Shown here one piece after another: positions 1-12,454 of a stretch of 64,000 bases of DNA; positions within the stretch are counted from its first letter, which is position 1; every line of letters starts with the position of its first letter. The position numbers were made by a program, and so were the translations under genes. The DNA is from Panopea generosa (taxonomy: Eukaryota > Mollusca > Bivalvia > Adapedonta > Hiatellidae), in contig CM055895.1 of the NCBI GenBank assembly GCA_029582155.1, positions 62,411,078 through 62,475,077 of the forward strand. The letters run 5' to 3'. The notes beneath the pieces were generated by a model that was not told the DNA's origin, searched no databases, and saw only the letters and a list, made by a program, of their open reading frames with translations.

Positions 1-248
1 TAACATTTCAAGACCAACTTCAGAAAGGTGAACACCATCAGGCCTGAAAAAACCAGGGGTAGAAAAATCTATGTCCGCAACAAGGAAATCACCTCTGACT
101 CCAGCTGCACGCATCAATTGTTGCCTTCCAAAACGATTTATTATTATCCTTTTTTGCTCAGTTAGGACATTCAAACTGTCGTCAATGCTCCAGTGTACCC
201 TCTGGGTTATATCAAAACATATACCACTTCTTGTAAATGGATCGGTAG
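1..248 (-). CDS. Partial exon, SGNH/GDSL-hydrolase-like C-terminal end
   Basis: Read on the minus strand, 83 codons are open from about 247 down to the left edge with no stop. The last residues, FFRPDGVHLSEVGLEML, match the block V pattern of SGNH/GDSL hydrolases, where a D-x-x-H pair gives the catalytic Asp and His in an '(Y/F)..DGVHLS..G' context. A possible splice acceptor (tgttag) sits just upstream at about 248-253, directly before the first open codon, so an internal exon continuing past the window is a fair reading. The family covers esterases and lipases; similar domains are also carried by ORF1 of some CR1-type LINEs, so this could be host gene or element. The nucleophile Ser block is not in the window. 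The plus-strand ORF at 71-259 overlaps it and looks like a shadow. The motif match is what I see; function and ownership are inferred. Confidence 0.5.
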
Positions 249-250
249 TC

Positions 251-500
251 TTGTACTAACATATACAGTTAATCAATTCAATGAAAATGAAAACAAAATT
301 AAACTTTCATGAAAAAAAAAAAATTTTTTTTTCTCTATATAACACTATGTAAAATTGTGTCGGTATATTTTGTCCCCAGTGTTACTGTTTTGAACAAATT
401 TGAGAGAGGACCACAAACTGACCCTATTTATAAAACATCTAGGCTTAAGGTATCGTACTTCTACTACATGTACAAACATTAACCTGTTGAAAATGTAACA
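251..500. other. Short AT-rich spacer
   Basis: Noncoding sequence with an A-run followed by a T-run at about 309-333. I see no gene or recognisable repeat here. Confidence 0.4.
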
Positions 501-905
501 AGATGTCTACTCTTAAAGGGAAATAATTATGCCAAAATGCAATCAAGAGTTATGGTTTATTGTCTTTATGAGCTTCCCTAGAAGATGTTGAACAATCATT
601 TGAAGGTTTATTCATATCCAATAGGTGGATGCATAGATATCTTACCTGATAAACAACTTTAATCTAAAAACATTAAGAACAAAAAAACTATAACTCTGCA
701 AAAATACAACCGACTGTTATGGTGTCTTATCTCTGTGTGTTCCATTGACGATGTTGAACATACATGTGAAGTACCAATAATATTCATGGAGTGGTTACAG
801 AGATATCTTATCTGATAAACAACTTTAACATGGAAAACAATTGCTGACGCCGACGCTAACGCCTGAGCGAGCACAATATTCCCCATATTTTACGTAATAG
901 CCGAG
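500..905. repeat. Dispersed bivalve-type repeat with two internal ~170-bp copies and a GACGC block
   Basis: Two similar segments, about 510-660 and 685-835, each run from 'ataactctgcaaaa'-like sequence through 'gatgttgaaca' to 'agatatctta.ctgataaacaactttaa'. The second copy is followed by a GC-rich block of repeated gacgc triplets at about 846-865. A related GACGC-rich fragment occurs at 20810-20920. From memory this arrangement is a common dispersed repeat in bivalve genomes; family name not assigned. The minus-strand ORF at 659-886 lies wholly in the repeat and is not taken as a gene. Confidence 0.55.
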
Positions 906-924
906 CTAAAAATTGAGTACCATA

Positions 925-1400
925 TTCTGCTTGAATACTTACTTTTAGAAGGGTGAAATATAAAGATACAAATGAAAAAAATCGAAATTCTACCAAAACT
1001 AAAACAAAGATAAGCAAACTGACAAAAGCTATTTTAGGTAAAGTTCTTGCCATGGAAACCACATTAGACGAGATTCTTGGTAATTTTGATAAAGTTTTAA
1101 AAAATACTCATACTAGAGAAGGCTTTTGCATCTTAGAATTATGCTTTTAAATAATTTGAATATGATATGTGTGGGTTTTGCATTCCTCATTATATGTATT
1201 TATACGGTTTCTGATAGATCTTTGAACATTAAAATATGGCTTCTTTATATTGGTTTGCTTTTACATATTTAAATCAATCACATTTTGTAAGATAGTAGTG
1301 TACGCCTTGTCGTTAATAGTTAGCTTAAATATAAAATGTTACTGTTGTTTATATTAATGTGTTGTGTGTTCTAGTTATATATCGTGGTAGCTTAGAGATG
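925..1400. repeat. Duplicated left flank of the 54-bp minisatellite (block e, copy 0)
   Basis: This stretch aligns collinearly with 13335-13760, the left flank of the 52-bp array. Shared landmarks are 'aaattcta.caaaa', 'ccatggaaa.cacatta', 'tttctttatattgg.ttg', 'tatttatttataca-tttctg' and 'aaatataaaatgtt', ending at the first 'atatcgtggtagctt'. Divergence is substantial, with indels, so the duplication is old. Confidence 0.75.
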
Positions 1401-4400
1401 CATTGTGTTGTTAAGCTATATTTCGCGGTAACTGTGATCACTTGGGGAACACATGTTGTGTTACCTAGTTATTGATCATGGTAGCTGTGTAATCACTAAG
1501 GAACGCATGTTGTGGTATCTAGATATAGATCATGGTAGCTGTGGGATCACTAAGGAACGCATGTTATGGTATCTAGATATAGATCATGGTAGCTGTGTGA
1601 TCACTAAGGAACGCATGTTATGGTATCTAGATATAGATGTTGGCAGCTGTGTGATCACTTCGGAACGCATGTTGTTGTATCTAGATATAGATCATGATAG
1701 CTGTGGGATCACTTAGGAACGCATGTTGTGGTATCTATATATAGATCATGGTAGCTGTAGGATCACTAAGGAACACATGTTGTGGTATTTAGATCATGGT
1801 AGCTGTGGGATGACTTAGGAACGCATGTTGTGGTATCTTGATAAAGATAATGGTAGCTCTGTGATCACTTCGGAATGCATGTTATGGTATCTAGATATAG
1901 ATCATGGTAGCTGTGGGATCACTAAGGAACGCATGTTATGGTATCTATATAAAGATGATGGCAGCTGTGTGATCACTTCGGAACGCATGTTGTGGTATCT
2001 AGATATAGATCATGATAACTGTGGGATCACTTAGGAACGCATGTTGAGGTATCTATATATAGATCATGGTAACTGTGGGATCACTAAGGAACGCATGTTG
2101 TGGTATTTAGATCATGATAGCTGTGGGATCACTTAGGAACGCATGTTGTGGTATATAGATAAAGATAATGGTACCTGTGTGATCACTAAGGAACGCATGC
2201 TATGGTATCTAGATATTGATCATGGTAGCTGTGGGATCACTTCGGAACGCATGTTGTTGTATCTAGATATAGATCATGGTAGCTGTGTGATCACTTAGGA
2301 ACACATGTTATGGTATCTAGATATAGATCATGGTAGCTGTGGGATCACTCAGGAACGCATGTTATGGTATCTAGATATAGATCATGGTAGCTGTGTAATT
2401 ACTAAGGAACGCATGTTGTTGTATCTAGATATAGAGCATGGTATCTGTGTGATCACTTAGGAACGCATGTTATGGTATCTAGATATAGATTATGGTAGCT
2501 GTGGGATCACTTCGGAACGCATGTTGTTGTATCTAGATATAGATCATGGTAGCTCTGGGTTCACTAAGGACCGCATGTTATTGTATCTAGATATAGATCA
2601 TGGTAGCTGTGTAATCACTAAGGAACGCATGTTTTGGTATCTAGCTATAGATCATGGTAGCTGTGGGATCACTTCGGAACGCATTTTGTTGTATCTAGAT
2701 ATAGATCATGGTAGCTGTGGGATCACTTCGGAACGCATGTTATGGTGTCTAGATATAGATCATGGTAGCTGTGTAATCAGTAAGGAACGCATGTTTTGGT
2801 ATCTAGCTATAGATCATGGTAGCGGTGTGATCACTTCGAAACGCATGTTGTGGTATCTAGATATAGACTATGGTAGCTGTGTGATCACTAAGGAACGCAT
2901 GTTGTGGTATCTATCTATGATCATGGAAGCTATGTGATAACTTTGGAACGCATGTTGTAGTATATAGCTATAGATTATGGTAACTGTGTGATCACTAAGC
3001 AACGCGTGTTATGGTATCTAGATAAAGATCATGGTAGCAGTGGGATCACTTAGGAACGAATGTTATGGTATCTAGATATAGATTATCTGTAGCTGTGGGA
3101 TCACTTCGGACGCATGTTGTTGTATCTAGATATAGATCATGGTAGCTGTGGGATCACTAAGGAACGCATGTTGTGGTATTTAGATATAGATCATGGTAGC
3201 TGTGGGTTCACTTCGAAACGCATGTTGTTGTATCTAGATATAGATTATTGTAGCTGTGGGATCACTCAGGAACGCATGTTGGGGTATCAAGCAATGACCA
3301 TGGAAGCTGTGTGATCACTTCGAAATGCATGTAGTGGTTTCTAGCTATAGATCATGGAAACTGTGTGATCACTTCGGAACGCAAGTTGTGGTATCTACCT
3401 ATGATCATGGAAGCTGTGTGATCACTTCGGAACACATGTTGTGGTATATAGCTATGTTATAGTATATAACTATCGATCATTTTAGCTGTGTGATCACTTT
3501 CGGAACGCATGTTGTGGTATCTAGATATAGATTATGGTAGCTGTGGGATCACTAAGAACCGCATGTTGTGGTTTCCAGCTATAGATCGTGGAAGCTGTGT
3601 GATCACTTCGGAACGCAAGTTGTGGTATCTACCTATGATCATGGAAGCTGTGTGATCACTTCGGAACACATGTTGTGGTATATAGCTATAGATCATGAAA
3701 GCTGTAAGATCACTTAGGAACGCATGTTGTGGTTTCTAGCTATAGATCATGGCAGTTGTTGATCACTTCGGAACGCATGTTGTGGTATCTAGATATAGAT
3801 CATGGTATTTTGGAGAACACTGAAGAAAGCATATTTTGGTATCAAGCTATAGATCATGGTAGCTGTGGGATCACTGAGGAACGCATGTTGTTGTATTTAG
3901 ATATAGATCATGTTAGCTGTGTGATCACTTTTGGAACGCATGTTGTGGTATCTAGATATAGATTATGGTAGCTGTGGGATCACTAAGAACCGCATGTTGT
4001 GGTTTCCAGCTATAGATCATGGAAGCTGTGTGATCACTTCGGAACGCAAGTTGTGGTATCTAACTATGATCATGGAAGCTGTGTGATCACTTCGGAACAC
4101 ATGTTGTGGTATATAGTTATAGATCATGAAAGCTGTAAGATCACTAAAGAACGCATGTTGTGGTTTCTAGCTATAAATCATGGCAGTTGTGAATCACTTC
4201 GGAACGCATGTTGTGGTATCTAGATATAGATCATGGTATTTTGGAGAACACTGAAGAAAGTATATTTTGGTATCAAGCTATAGATCATGGTAGCTGTGGG
4301 ATCACTAAGGAATGCATGTTGTTGTATCTAGATATAGATCATGGTAGCTGTGGGATCACTGAGGAACGCATGTTGTGGTATCTAGATATAGATCATGGTA

Positions 4401-5640
4401 GCTTTGGGATCACTGAGGAATGCATGTTGTGGTATCTAGATATAGATCAAGGTAGCTGTGGGATCACAAAGGAACGCATGTTGTGGTTTCTAAATACATA
4501 TCATGGTAGCTGTGGGATCACTAAGGAACGCATGCTGTGGTACCTAGATATAGATCATGGTAGCTGTGTAATTACTAAGGAACGCATGTTGAGGTATCTA
4601 GATAAAGATCATGGTAGCTGTGGGATCACTTAGAAACGCATGTTCAGGTATCTAGATATATATAATGGTAGCTGTGGGATCACTAAGGAACGCATGTTGT
4701 GGTATCTAGATATAGATCATGGTATTTTGGAGAACACTGAAGAAAGCATATTTTGGTATCAAGCAATAGATCATGGTAGCTGTGGGATCACTGAGAAACG
4801 CATGTTGTTGTATCTAGATATAGACCATGGTAGATGTGGGATCACTGAGGAACGCATGTTGTGGTATCTAGATATAGATCATGGTAGCTTTGGGACCACT
4901 GAGGAATGCATGTTGTGGTATCTAGATATAGATCAAGGTAGCTGTGGGATCACAAAGGAACGCATGTTGTGGTTTCTAAATACATATCATGGTAGCTGTG
5001 GGATCACTAAGGAACGCATGCTGTGGTACCTAGATATAGATCATGGTAGCTGTGTAATTACTAAGGAACGCATGTTGAGGTATCTAGATATAGATCATGG
5101 TAGCTGTGGGATCACTAAGAAACGCATGTTCAGGTATCTAGATATATATAATGGTAGCTGTGGGATCACTAAGGAACGCATGTTGAGGTATCTAGATATA
5201 TATCATGGTATCTGTGGGTATTTAGGGAATCACTGAGAGATGCAAGATATGGGGTCTAGCTATATATCGTGGTAGTTTGGGAATCACTGAGGAACGCATG
5301 TTGTGTGATCTAGCTATAGATTGTGGTAAGTAATTCGGGGAGAACATATGTTGAGTTATCTAGCTTTAGAACGTTGTAGCTCAGGGTTCACTGATAAAGG
5401 TATGTTGTGTGGTCTCGCTGTTTATCGTGGTAGCTTGGTGATCACACTGAACTGAGGAACGTATGTTGTCAGGTCCTGCTATAGATCGTCGTAGCTCGGG
5501 GGTCACAGAAGAACATTTATTGGGTGGTTCATCTATAGCTGGTGGTAGCTGGCAGGTCACTGAGGAATACATGTTGTTTGGTTTAACTTTTGATAGGGTA
5601 GATAGGGGGAGTGGCCTCGTGAGTGAGCGGTTCATGCAAG
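1370..5640. repeat. 54-bp minisatellite array
   Basis: About 75-80 copies of a 54-bp unit, whose landmarks are 'ggaacgcatgttgtggtatc', 'tagatatagatcatggtagc' and 'tgtgggatcacta'. The core (about 1450-5200) is homogeneous and the ends (1370-1450 and 5220-5640) are degenerate, as expected when unequal exchange homogenises the middle. Because 54 is divisible by three, one plus frame reads as an 18-residue repeat, MLWYLDIDHGSCGITKER. It is open in runs of up to 198 codons (4640-5236) but is repeatedly closed by TAG where a unit carries 'acttag' in place of 'actaag' or 'acttcg'. I read this as incidental, since the sister array has a 52-bp unit that would break any frame. Longer internal duplications are present, for example 4235-4720 copied at 4721 onward. 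Confidence 0.95.
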
Positions 5641-6359
5641 CTTTGAACTTTCGCATTCGAGATAAATTAAACTTGTATATACCTAATCGAATAAATATGC
5701 TTTAAATTATCGGAAGTATTGGGAAGTGATTATTACATGATAATGATAAAGATGTCAAATTAGGAATTATAATTATTATTACTTAAAAATATAGAGAATA
5801 TCGCTTTAACTGGTGTTTGGGGAGGTCGGGGTGGTGGGCAAGTAAACGAATGTGCTGTATTTATATGGTGTTTAACATATTATACCAAACGGAGTCTGCT
5901 CCTTCCTTCTTAGTTGTGTTCGGTACTTCCAGGAGATCTTGCTCTCAGATATTTATATTTGTTTTCCGTTTTAAGTTAAAACTTATAATGCAATTTATTG
6001 CTTGTCAGTCATACCAGTGGGACACAAAGCACATGTTCTGGATATTCAGTAATGTTTTTTTAATCTAAGAATATAAAAACTATATTATAATAACACAAGA
6101 CACATATTTAAATCAATAAACTTCAAAAAACATTTACATGTATGCTCTTCTATGAATTGTTCATGTGCTAAACGTAGTGACCAACATTCGTAATGATGCT
6201 TATCAACTGCTATATAAATTATAGAAAGTGATAAGAATCGTCGTAAACCAAATACTGCAGACTAATGGCGCACTAAGTAGTCCAAGTGTCCATACAAAGG
6301 TGGCGGCCGTTGCTTAAATACACGTTTGCTTAGTTTAATATTTCTTTTACTTCGATTTT
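5641..6359. other. Noncoding spacer between two arrays
   Basis: AT-rich unique-looking sequence. ORFs at 5463-5705 and 5817-6068 read off the degenerate array edge or AT-rich DNA and show no recognisable domain. Nothing else is supported. Confidence 0.4.
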
Positions 6360-9300
6360 GAAACAAATTCTTACAACTTACAAATCCTGGGTAGTATCAG
6401 TACTAAGCATATGCAGAAAAGGTATTTTGCTCAAGGACACCACACAGCGAACTTACGACCCTCTGATCAGGGATTGGAAAAGGTATCTTGCTCAAGGACA
6501 CCACACAACGAACTAACGACCCTCCGATCAGGGATTGGAAAAGGTATCTTGCTCAAGGACACCACACAACGAACTTACGACCCTCCGATCAGGGATTGGA
6601 AAAGGTATCTTGCTCAAGGACACCACACAGCGAACTTACGACCCTCCGATCGGGGATTAGAAAAGGTATCTTGCTCAAGGACACCACACAACGAACGTAC
6701 GACCCTCCGATCAGGGATTGGAAAAGGTATCTTGCTCAAGGACACCACACAGCGAACTTACGACCCTCCGATCAGGGATTGGAAAAGGTATCTTGCTCAA
6801 GGACACCACACAACGAACTTACGACCCTCCGATCAGGGATTGGAAAAGGTATCTTGCATAAGGACACCACACAGCGAACTTACGACCCTCTGATCAGGGA
6901 TTGGAAAAGGTATCTTGCTCAAGGACACCACACAACGAACTAACGACCCTCCGATCAGGGATTGGAAAAGGTATCTTGCTCAAGGACACCACACAACGAA
7001 CTTACGACCCTCCGATCAGGGATTGGAAAAGGTATCTTGCCAAAGGACACCACACAGCGAACTTACGACCCTCCGATCGGGGATTAGAAAAGGTATCTTG
7101 CTCAAGGACACCACACAACGAACGTACGACCCTCCGATCAGGGATTGGAAAAGGTATCTTGCTCAAGGACACCACACAGCGAACTTACGACCCTCCGATC
7201 AGGGATTGGAAAAGGTATCTTGCTCAAGGACACCACACAACGAACTTACGACCCTCCGATCAGGGATTGGAAAAGGTATCTTGCTCAAGGACACCACACA
7301 ACGAACTTACGACCCTCCGATCAGGGATTGGAAAAGGTATCTTGCTCAAGGACACCACACAACGAACTTACGACCCTCTGATCAGGGATTGGAAAAGGTA
7401 TCTTGCTCAAGGACACCACACAACGAACTTACGACCCTCCGATCAGGGATTGGAAAAGGTATCTTGCTCAAGGACACCACACAGCGAACTTACGACCCTC
7501 CGATCGGGGATTAGAAAAGGTATCTTGCTCAAGGACACCACACAACGAACTTACGACCCTCCGATCAGGGATTGGAAAAGGTATCTTGCTCAAGGACACC
7601 ACACAGCGAACTTACGACCCTCCGATCAGAGATTGGAAAAGGTATCTTGCTCAAGGACACCACACAACGAACTAACGACCCTCCGATCAGGGATTGGAAA
7701 AGGTATCTTGCTCAAGGACACCACACAACGAACTTACGACCCTCCGATCAGGGATTGGAAAATGTATCTTGCTCAAGGACACCACACAGCGAACCTACGA
7801 CCCTCCGATCAGGGATTGGAAAATGTATCTTGCTCAAGGACACCACACAGCGAACTTACGACCCTCCGATCAGGGATTGGAAAAGGTATCTTACTCAAGG
7901 ACACCACACAACGAATTTACGACCCTCCGATCAGGGATTAGAAAAGGTATCTTGCTCAAGGATACCACACAGCGAACTTACGACCCTCCGATCAGGGATT
8001 GGAAAAGGTATCTTGCTCAAGGACACCACACAACGAACTTACGACCCTCCGATCAGGGATTGGAAAAGGTATCTTGCTCAAGGACACCACACAACGAACT
8101 TACGACCCTCCGATCAGGGAATGGAAAAGGTATCTTGCTCAAGGACACCACACAGCGAACTTACGACCCTCCGATCGGGGATTAGAAAAAAGGTATCTTG
8201 CCCAAGGACACCACACAACGAACTTACGACCCTCCGATCAGGGATTGGAAAAGGTATCTTGCTCAAAGACACCACACAACGAACTAACGACCCTCAAATC
8301 AGGGATTGGAAAAGGTATCTTGCTCAAGGACACCACACAACGAACTTACGACCCTCCGATCAGGGATTGGAAAAGGTATCTTGCTCAAAGACACCACACA
8401 GCGAACTTACGACCCTCCGATCAGGGATTGGAAAATGTATCTTGCTCAAGGACACCTCACAACGAACTTACGACCCTCCGATCAGGGATTGGAAAAGGTA
8501 TCTTGCTCAAAGACACCACACAGCGAACTTACGACCCTCCGATCAGGGATTGGAAAAGGTATCTTGCTCAAGGACACCACACAGCGAACTTACGACCCTC
8601 CGATCAGGGATTGGAAAATGTATCTTGCTCAAGGACACCACACAGCGAACTAACGACCCTCAAATCAGGGATTGGAAAAGGTATCTTGCTGAAAGACACC
8701 ACACAACGAACTAACGACCCTCAAATCAGGGATTGGAAAAGGTATCTTGCTCAAGGACACCACACAACGAACTTACGACCCTCCGATCAGGGATTGGAAA
8801 AGGTATCTTGCTCAAAGACACCACACAGCGAACTTACGACCCTCCGATCAGGGATTGGAAAAGGTATCTTGCTCAAGGACACCACACAGCGAACTTACGA
8901 CCCTCCGGTCAGGGATTGGAAAAGGTATCTTGCTCAAGGACACCACACAACGAACTAACGACCCTCCGATCAGAGATTGGAAAAGGTATATTGCTCAAGG
9001 ACACCACACAACGAACTAACGACCCTCCGATCAGAGATTGGAAAAGGTATCTTGCTCAAGGACACCAGACAACGAACTTACGACCCTCCGATCAGGGATT
9101 GGAAAAGGTATCTTGCTCAAGGACACCACACAACGAACTTACGACCCTCCGATCAGGGATTGGAAAAGGTATCTTGCTCAAGGACACCACACAACGAAAT
9201 TACGACCCTCCGATCAGGGATTAGAAAAAAGGTATCTTGCCCAAGGACACCACACAACAAACTTACGCCCCTCCGATCAGGGATTGGAAAAGGTATCTTG

Positions 9301-9640
9301 CTCAAGGACACCACACAGCGAACTTACGACTCTCCGATCAGGGATTGGAAGAATCTTGCTCAAGGACACCACACAGCGAACTTATGACACTCCGATCAGG
9401 GATTGGAAGAATCTTGCTCAAGGACACCACACAACGAACTTATGACACTCCGATCAGGGATTGGAAAAGGTATCTTGCTCAAGGACACCACACAGCAAAC
9501 TTACGACCCTCCGATCAGGGATTGGAAAAGGTATCTTGCTTAAAGACACCACACAACGAACTTACGACCCTCCGATCAGGGATTTGATGCTCTACCACTA
9601 GGACATTCAGTCCGTGAATGCTAGATGCCTCCATAATGAT
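6360..9640 (-). repeat. tRNA-derived SINE whose interior expanded into the 61-bp array
   Basis: On the minus strand, the sequence right of the array (about 9635 down to 9571) reads like a tRNA head: an A-box-like 'cctagtggtagagcatc' is followed by an anticodon-arm-like stretch and then a B-box-like 'aagttcg' inside the first repeat unit. Each unit then continues with 'tggtgtccttgagcaagata', a phrase common just after the tRNA head in animal SINEs. Left of the array (6410 down to 6360) the minus strand runs on into what looks like SINE body. So the array appears to lie inside one SINE, with a single A box at one end. The structure is visible; assignment to a named SINE superfamily is not made. 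Confidence 0.55.
6411..9582. repeat. 61-bp tandem array, ~52 copies
   Basis: The unit runs through 'ggtatcttgctcaaggacac', 'cacacaacgaacttacgacc' and 'ctccgatcagggattggaaa' plus one a. Copies are nearly identical, with recurrent variants: acagcg/acaacg, acttac/actaac, ggattgg/ggattag, ctcaaa/ctccga. Because 61 is not a multiple of three, a frame cycles through three phases and gives translations with a 61-residue period, which explains overlapping open frames of 316-380 codons in all three plus phases between 6901 and 9224. Units shortened by a few bases near 9350-9440, and a few with two extra a (about 8186, 9229), mark the edges of subfamilies. High identity implies recent expansion or continuing homogenisation. 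Confidence 0.97.
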
Positions 9641-11220
9641 ATTCAAAGCAAAGAACTGTTTTATCCCAAAGATACATTTACCGTTCATCAAGTTTTTATC
9701 TACTTTGTAATTAGTTCTCAATTTTGATTGAAATAAATGGATAAGTGTATAAGAACATTGTTTGAGATAAGACGCATAATCAATCAATTATTTTATCTAA
9801 GTATGTAGGATATATTATGAAAATCATAATATTTGGTTATAGTTGTTGTGCCTTAAACCGTATAATTGGCATATATTATAATTGTGGTAGAATATGTATT
9901 TATCATCAAATGAAACATAAGTATTAATTGAGTACGAAGAAATAAGTATTAATTTAATCTTAAATACACTCTTGAAAATTCAACAAATGTTCTTTTAAAT
10001 CCAAGTTATGATTATCATTAATTGAATTATTTCATTGGCTTATACTATAGTAAATGTGTGTCTATAATTATACATGGTCACGGTTTATGTACCATTAAAT
10101 CCATTTAGTTCATCTGAATGTTAAACTATAAACGATAGTTTTGATTGGACTGGTATTTATTTTTGGATTATTTAATACATTAGAGAGAGATTCTGCATAT
10201 ACTCGTACATGTATATCTAAACACTGTAAAGCAGTTTTTGTGATACATGTACAACGATACCACCAATGATATTGTTTTTCAAAGGTAGTGTTAATTTAAT
10301 GCAAATGACTAGAGAAAACAAAACAATCAATACTATATATATACATGTATACATGTATCGAATATAATTCTTTTAAAATGGATGGACAGAAATCACACCA
10401 TTTCACAACAATAACTATACTACTGAAAAAACATATTGAAAGTTCTAAAAAATAATAATAAACCTACGCATCCCCTTCAACAACAACAGCAGTCACAACA
10501 ACAACAACAACAACAACAACAGCAACAACAAGATATTAAATACATCAACTCACAAACTGACACAATTGGCTTCTATAGGATCAATTGCCTTTGCTGTATA
10601 AATGATCATGTCGAATGCCTCACATGTGATCTGAGTAGGAGTTCTAATACAGAGATTTCATTATTGTATGAATGCCTGATCATTTACAAGATGCAAATTC
10701 TCTCATTCTGTAACTACAAGTCTCTATGTACTTAATTTAGTACAATATCCTCTTTTGAAATTCATGTCGTCGATGACTCTCGATCAATAAGCTAGAATAA
10801 TATATTAGGTTAAATGTGTTGTATTTCCTGTTAATATTTTAAAATACAGAGAAAACCACACGCATTCACGCCCGCATGGAGCAGAAGAGCAGGCCTTCAT
10901 TACAACAGGCGTTACGTATACGTTAATCATGTACTAGGATTCCATTAAATTACGTTCTAATAAAACATATTAAAACATTCGAATTCAAAGCAAAATATGG
11001 TATGACACCTATAGAACTATTAATGCAGCCATTCTCTGTATGAATTGGAAGTCGTGATACATTTATAACATCTATAAACATAATCATCAAATAAACTGAA
11101 TATGAGGTATATAAATATATCGGAGATGCGAACATCTCAAGAAGTTATCATATCATCAATTAGAGAGAGTAAGATGTTTATGTTTTTGTTTTCATTTAAA
11201 CTTTGCTTCGTGGTTTAGAT
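9641..11220. other. Noncoding AT-rich stretch with a CAA/CAG microsatellite
   Basis: No gene is recognised. A CAA-rich trinucleotide tract with a few CAG lies at about 10478-10533; it gives the ORF at 10436-10735 a glutamine run, but the rest of that frame has no domain and no start context, so I do not call it. An alternating tatatatacatgtatacatg segment lies near 10335-10358. Confidence 0.5.
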
Positions 11221-11231
11221 AAACATCGTCT

Positions 11232-11640
11232 AACTGAAATATAGTGTGTACGGTGGCAAGTTTGATATTTTACGTAAGCAATGAAAGTCTCTTGTGATTA
11301 AACACTTATCTGAATCTCTTAACCAGTATCAGTTTTATTAATGTTCATTTGTTTCAGCCAAATGGGAAATCCGTGCCTGCATAAAACAATATTAAACAAG
11401 ATCAAATCTAATTGGATACAGAATATATGAAACAATACTCGTAACACTACCCACATGGGAAACTAGATAAAAAGCATTGATGTAATATGTAAATACTCGA
11501 GAAGGGCGATCAGTCGAATTCTACTCATTATAGGTTATTATCAATTGTAATAGCTGTCCTTGACGATTAACAGACATGTTTATTTTGATATTGCATTCAG
11601 CTGTTGTCTCCCTACTAGTATGTGTCCGGAGGATTTTTTA
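11232..11640. repeat. Duplicated noncoding block a (copy A)
   Basis: Aligns with 30393-30760. Shared landmarks in the same order are 'tttgatattt.acgtaagcaa', 'gtctcttgtgat.aaacactt', 'cagttttattaatgttcatt', 'caaatgggaaatcc.tgcc', 'caatactcgtaacactaccc' and 'taaatactcgagaagg'. Identity by eye is well above 80 percent over most of it. No ORF is shared between copies, so the conserved content is noncoding. Confidence 0.85.
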
Positions 11641-11865
11641 TCATAACAATGCCCTGTTTTGTTCACTAACACAGTTTTTATCAGATATAAATAGCAACAA
11701 GTGTTAATGGAACCGCATCATTATCCTTTATAAAATAAAGGAGATTTCTGCTTTTTTTCCCTACCAGTTCCCTGCAAGTATTGTCCCTACCAATTTGTCA
11801 TAGAATTAAAAATAAATTAAATTCATAGAAAATTAATACGGTGACATCATTTTAACGTGATTTTT

Positions 11866-12290
11866 ATGCATTTCTGCACTAATTACAGACATAAGTGAAC
11901 ACACATATACAACAAGGAAAGCAATGACAATTAAGGTCTTTATAGTCATCATATCAATAAAACAAACTTTATAATGTTAACAACTTTTCAGACGATAACA
12001 TCATGTGTTCTTAAAATACATGTTACAATATATTTTGTGCAAGGCGAAAGTTCATACAAATAAAGAATTGAAAATAATAATAAACAAAACTTTAAACTCG
12101 TAGTGTTTTAAATAACTTTGATTGAATGCAAAATAATAGAAGCACAAAGAATGTTAAGACAATCTAAATTATTTATTTGTTTCATCACATTCACAGTTTG
12201 TGGAAACGCATGTTTATCAATTAAGTGCATTTCCTTCGTTGCCTTGGCAACTACAGTTTAATTGCATTGCATCTTTGCAATCACAGGACA
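11866..12290. repeat. Duplicated noncoding block b (copy A)
   Basis: Aligns with 17922-18285, 32570-32880 and, more weakly, 47160-47375. Landmarks are 'tgcatttctgca.tagttaca', 'cacaacaagga', 'aaagaattga.aa', 'aaactcgtag', 'agcacaaagaatg' and 'tggaaacgca.gtttatcaat' followed by 'gcatttcc'. Four copies at different divergence imply repeated old duplication. Confidence 0.75.
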
Positions 12291-12454
12291 TGTTGATGAA
12301 TGGTTCAATTATTTAAGTGAACACAATGTAATACTTATATACAATATATGCACTTCAAATCATGCACCAGTTCATGAAAATGAAAGAATTAATGAACATG
12401 AAAAAATAAATGAAAAAAAAAAATCATTCATGAAAATGAATAATGTTATATCGT

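Noticed and set aside
1453-5236. Repeat protein gene in the 54-bp array
   Set aside because: Frame survival is explained by unit length; TAG recurs in many units and the sister array has a 52-bp unit that destroys the frame. Kept only as a low-priority finding.
6411-9582. CRISPR-like array
   Set aside because: Units are directly contiguous without unique spacers, and the genome context is animal.
6411-9587. Long overlapping open frames (up to 380 codons) in three plus phases
   Set aside because: They follow from a 61-bp unit with few stops in any phase; translations simply cycle with a 61-residue period and match no protein family.
10436-10735. Poly-glutamine protein
   Set aside because: The Q-run is a CAA microsatellite; the remaining residues show no domain and there is no exon support.
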